Shown: one piece after another, positions 60,413-64,000 of the stretch
How positions within the stretch are numbered: the stretch's first letter is position 1
Layout of the letters: each line of letters starts with the position of its first letter
Origin: Rhizophlyctis rosea
Lineage: Eukaryota; Chytridiomycota; Chytridiomycetes; Rhizophlyctidales; Rhizophlyctidaceae
DNA: 64,000 nt
Reading direction: 5' to 3'
Assembly (NCBI GenBank): GCA_027596075.1
Contig: JADGJC010000097.1
Span: forward strand, 60,622-124,621
Translations under genes and position numbers: made by a program
Notes under the pieces: generated by a model
Database searches by the model: none
Seen by the model: the letters and a program-made list of their open reading frames with translations, nothing else
What the model was told of the DNA's origin: nothing

Positions 60413-62518
60413 ATGATGCCCCACACCATATATATTCTTCCTTTGGTCGTGACGACACTGCTTTCCGTCACTAACGCTGCTCCTGCTCCGCAAACGTGCT
60501 CGTGGGCCGGTCATTGTGCAGGTAGAGTTGCATTATTGTGAGCCGTTCAAAATAGGGAAGTGGAGAACTGATGGGCTACTGGCACAAGGCGCCGCTTGTC
60601 AAACCGACAACGATTGTGACGGACTCCTGGCTTGCGTCAATGGAAAGTGCGGCTCCGACAATGGCAGTAGTGGTGGTTCTGGCGGTGGGACTTGTTCTTG
60701 GCCTGGTCATTGTGCTGGTAGGGCACTCCGTGTTCCATTTAACTTCGTGCAAAATACTGATAAACTCCAATACTTCAGGCGCCTCTTGCACCACCGAAAA
60801 CGACTGCTCCGACGTGCTCGTTTGCGTGAGCGGAAAGTGCGGATCGGACTCTGGTTCTTCTCCGACTACCACTACAAGCAAGGCGGGTACCACTACGACC
60901 AAGGCGGGAACCACTACCACCACCAAGGCATCCGCCCCTGCTTCTACTTTGCCCGTATCGACAGACGGGACATGCGGCGCGACGGCTGGAAAGCAATGCC
61001 CGTCGGGCAGCTGCTGTTCGCAATACGGGTGGTGCGGCACTACCTCTGCTTACTGCGGAACTGGCTGTCAAAGTGCATACGGAACTTGCTCGGTAACAGG
61101 AACAACCACCACCAATGCGGGAAAAACAATCAAGGCCGGAACTACTACCACCACAACCAGGGCCGGTGCGCCTACACTTCAGATCCCTCCGCCACAGCCT
61201 ACCGGTATGCATATGCGCTGAGCGTCAAACATTCGCTGGTTTGTTGATGCTGAACTGCACCTTCGTCTTTTCAGCCTACCCTCCCGACGACCAAAGCAAG
61301 CCTATCCCTTCATCTTATTACTCGGACAAGCTCGTTCAGGAGTGCGTATCTCGTCTGTGCATAAATAACTGCCGCATCATACTTATTCAGTCCCTCCGTC
61401 GACAGTGCCCTCGCTTATGTCAAGGCCGTAGCTCCAGCCAACCTGCTCGCACTCAAGCCCTCGACTCCCGACCCTACCCACGGACCGAATGTGGGCTACC
61501 AAAACGACCGTAAGCGTGCAAGTCTTTTTGCTTTCAACGCCGCTCAAGACTCATCGCATTACCCAACCAGCTTCGGCTTACTGCTACTGGCCCAACAACC
61601 TCTGCATCCGCAAATCCGCCGGAACGGGTTACAACGCCGACATTTACAAGTGCCCTGCGGCGAATGTGTGGGGTTTGTCATGTACGGTTGCACCGTGCGT
61701 TCCATTTCGTAGCGCATATCAGCTTACAAGACCCTTCTTTTCAGACGACGACGGTCCAAGCAGCAACCCATCCACCGGCAACGACACTGCAAGCCTCCTT
61801 TCGACCTATCGGAACGCGGGATTGCACGCGACGCACTTCCTCATCGGTGGGAACGCCCTTGCTTGTGAGTGTCCGAGGTCACCCCACAGCCACGAAGTCA
61901 AGCAACTAATCAAGATTACACAGACCCCTCCGCCGTCCAATCCATCAACAACGCCGGCTCCGAATGGGGTGTCCACACCTGGACCCATCCAGCCCTGACG
62001 TCCCTGTCCAACGAAGCCATCGTCGCTGAAATCAGTTGCGTATCATATTCGTCTTTTACAAACCATCATTCCGCCTTATGAACTGACATCTCCCCTCCCT
62101 CACACCACCAGAATACACCGAAGCCCTCCTCCACAAACTAACCTCCCGAACCCCCCGCCTCTTCCGCCCCCCCTACGGCGACATCGACGACCGCGTCCGC
62201 GCAATCCTCTCCGCCCTAGGCTACCGCACCGTCCTCTGGGTCTCCTCCCCAGACCGAGACACCCACGACGCCGACGCCGGGTTTTGGACTTGGTCCAGTT
62301 CCGCAGCCGATACCGCGGGCAACAAGATCGTCAACACCGTCAAGGGGTGGTTTGTTCAGCAGAACGGGTTCGTGAGCTTGGAGCATGAAGTTAGTCCGTT
62401 TACGAGTGGGATTAGTATTGCGGTTGTGAAAGCTATTCAGAAGACGAAGAGTGGTGGGGCGTTTCCGTTGGTGGTGCAGAGTGTTGGACAGTGTTCGGGG
62501 GTGCAGTGGTATCGTTAG
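60413..62518 (+). CDS. Secreted chitin deacetylase (CE4) with two short Cys modules and a CBM18 domain, 535 aa
   Basis: Nine exons join in phase: 60413-60521, 60589-60717, 60779-61204, 61275-61341, 61391-61509, 61571-61681, 61745-61864, 61915-62034 and 62112-62518. A signal peptide (IYILPLVVTTLLSVTNA) is followed by two copies of a short module that begins TCSW[AP]GHCAG and ends CV[NS]GKCGSD, then a Thr/Lys linker and a hevein-type chitin-binding CBM18 (residues about 142-183: CPSGSCCSQYGWCGTTSAYC). The NodB domain follows: WGLSYDDGPS (metal-binding and catalytic Asp), GVHTWTHP (metal-binding His pair), RLFRPPYGDIDDRV and FVSLEHEV. The tryptophan expected after the fourth motif is absent (SSPDRDTHDA). 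It should deacetylate chitin to chitosan at the wall. The second exon-pair borders repeat exactly in both short modules. Confidence 0.9.
60495..60845 (+). repeat. Intragenic duplication of a Cys-rich module, each split by an intron at the same codon
   Basis: Module 1 (TCSWAGHCAG | AACQTDNDC...CVNGKCGSD) and module 2 (TCSWPGHCAG | ASCTTENDC...CVSGKCGSD) have eight-cysteine-like spacing and are each interrupted by a phase-1 intron within the glycine codon after HCA. This indicates a tandem exon-intron duplication. Confidence 0.85.
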
Positions 62519-63477
62519 AGTGGTTGTGTGCGGTATATGTAGATGTGATTCCGCGTCCATGATGAACATTCTAGTATCGCTAGGCATAGATGTCGGATAG
62601 ATTTTTGTAGTCGAAGTTTTTTTGTACTTGCACTTAGATCTACCAGTTTTTGCTTCGGACGGTCGATTTGCGAGATTGTCCATCTTTTTTGTATTAGTTG
62701 AATGCAGATGTTGTTTGAAAAATTTAGAACTAGTGTCGGCATCCAATGGAAAGTTGTCAGCTACGAGGTACGAAATCAAATGAAATATGTAAGATTTCGT
62801 CTCATGGTGAAAGATCACAAAGCCTGCTCAGTATTACCGATGCTAAGCATCTTGTGCTGGAATGAGAATGGGCATAGAACTTTCATTTTGTGGTACGGGA
62901 ACATGCAACGCCGAAGAGATTCATATCTCCCATCTCGTTGACACTCATCATTGCCCCCTATTCCCCAACCTTTCGCAAACATGCACGAAATTACAATGGT
63001 GAACTCCCACCCCAAGATGCAAACCGATTGAACAGCAGCATCCCAACTTTTGTGAACTGCAGTAGCGACATTGAGATCTTTTCGACTGTATGTGCATTTG
63101 TAAGTTCGCCAGGAGGAACGTTCACACATTGGCAAGAGAGGTAGTTTCCGTCCACATACATGCAAATGAGCGCCCGGCGGGCGTTCACCCAGCATTTTGC
63201 CCAATTGCGAAATCTCATCATTTTTGTACCGCGAATTAGTCTTGCCGAAGAAGAAAAGTAAGGAACTTTCATCACAACTGAGCCAAGTACATTACGTAAC
63301 ATGGAGGAGGTTCTCATAAGGCGTCGGATGAATAAGAAGAGTGCAAATTACATTCAGCAAAGTCAGCAACCAGTCGTCGCCGAGTTCTGGTATCAGGAGT
63401 TCCATTTGTTGATTACCATACGTCGGATCTGGACACAATCTAGAAATTCAGGGCCGTTATCACCGTTCAACCCCATT
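62519..63477. other. Intergenic region, no gene seen
   Basis: Downstream of the chitin deacetylase stop; short frames only. Confidence 0.4.
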
Positions 63478-63834
63478 CTACATGCAAATGCTTCTGGTGT
63501 CGGCGGTGCTCGCCATGTGTCGGGCGAGTATGTGGGCGGTGTTTGCGTCGATTACGGCGGTGGTGGTGGGTTGTTGGACAGCGTAGAACACTCCACCTTT
63601 GTTGGCGGAGTCGTGCGCGTTGACAGCATGCGTTTGGGTTGCTGTCATGGTGATATGTGGGGGTTGGGTGGTGTGGACGGTGGTCAACTCCACTACGGCG
63701 CTATCAAGATGGTCTTGGGTATCGGCGTGGAGGTCGCCCGCATCGTGCGTTGCGGCTCCTCCACCTTGGGCGGTTTTGATGCAGATGTTGCGGGTGAGGA
63801 ACACAAGCCCCCTCCCTAGCTGCAGGGATGCGGA
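63478..63834 (-). CDS. Orphan coding-like stretch, up to 118 codons, unknown
   Basis: A minus-strand frame runs from just after an in-frame TAG (63837-63835) to TAG at 63478. Third positions are overwhelmingly C, as in the true genes here, and the antisense frames look like its shadow. It reads GLVFLTRNICIKTAQGGG, then HLDSAVVELTTVHTTQPPH and FYAVQQPTTTAVIDANTAHI. There is no ATG near the 5' end, but CTGCAG|C or CTAG|G at about 63820 could be an acceptor. It is either the last exon of a gene whose start lies nearer or beyond the window edge, or a relic. Family not recognised. Confidence 0.4.
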   Translation of the reverse strand, partial: SASLQLGRGLVFLTRNICIKTAQGGGAATHDAGDLHADTQDHLDSAVVELTTVHTTQPPHITMTATQTHAVNAHDSANKGGVFYAVQQPTTTAVIDANTAHILARHMASTADTRSICM

Positions 63835-64000
63835 CTAGTAGGACGCGTCTGGCAGTTCGGACGTGTCACGTGATTGGTTAGATAGATAAACATGTGACTG
63901 ATTTACCAGCTCAGTCAGGATCTCGTGACCCTTATGTAATCACGTCGATCGCTTACGTGTTTTTCTGTCGCACATGTGCCACCTTGAGTGACATATGTGC
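63835..64000. other. Right edge of the window
   Basis: No feature identified. CACGTGA and TTACGTGT motifs occur near 63867 and 63952, possible bHLH or bZIP sites, but the call is speculative. Confidence 0.25.

Overview
The window is eukaryotic nuclear DNA, most likely from a zoosporic (chytrid-type) fungus. Genes are rich in short introns (about 40-110 nt; a few reach 190-390 nt) with GT...AG borders and CTGAC-like branch points. Fungal wall and secretion genes are present: a CBM18 chitin deacetylase, a GPI-anchored secreted protein and an ABCG half-transporter with a cysteine-rich ectodomain. The first gene looks like the centriolar protein SPD-2/CEP192, which is expected only in a lineage that still builds centrioles and flagella. 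I cannot name the species. All exon models were assembled by hand from splice signals and reading phase; internal exon lengths and phases close correctly except where stated.

Layout: 247-5351 (+) SPD-2/CEP192-like gene with ASH domains, 14 exons. 5.4-11.7 kb has no supportable gene. 11.7-17.3 kb holds an F-box protein (-), an FAD monooxygenase (+), a damaged or incompletely modelled F-box-like gene (+) and a phytanoyl-CoA dioxygenase-family protein (+). 17.3-25.1 kb is nearly gene-free and contains one orphan exon, a diverged direct repeat and a 46-base N gap. 25.1-29.2 kb holds a disordered Q-rich protein (-) and a small membrane protein (+). 29.2-35.0 kb is another gene desert. 35.0-39.7 kb holds a GPI-anchored 8-cysteine protein (+) and the SAC3/GANP-domain protein THP3/LENG8 (-). 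43.3-46.4 kb is a 1,012-residue disordered polyQ protein (+). 47.2-52.6 kb holds a secreted 10-cysteine protein (-), tRNA-Leu(CAA) (+) and the 11-exon ABCG transporter (-). 53.8 kb is a small His/Ser/Thr-repeat protein (+). 54.6-57.6 kb is a TIR-like domain fused to kinesin-light-chain TPRs (-). 60.4-62.5 kb is the 9-exon chitin deacetylase (+). An orphan coding stretch (-) lies near the right edge.

There is no operon-like logic. Themes are centrosome, mRNA processing, cell wall and secretion, membrane transport, oxygenase chemistry and one possible immune-type protein. Two observations stand out. The TIR-like/KLC-TPR protein carries the WCxxEL glutamate typical of TIR NADases but has no NTPase domain. 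Many genes also show sharp switches, on the coding strand, from A/C-rich to G/T-rich blocks with matching changes in synonymous codons.
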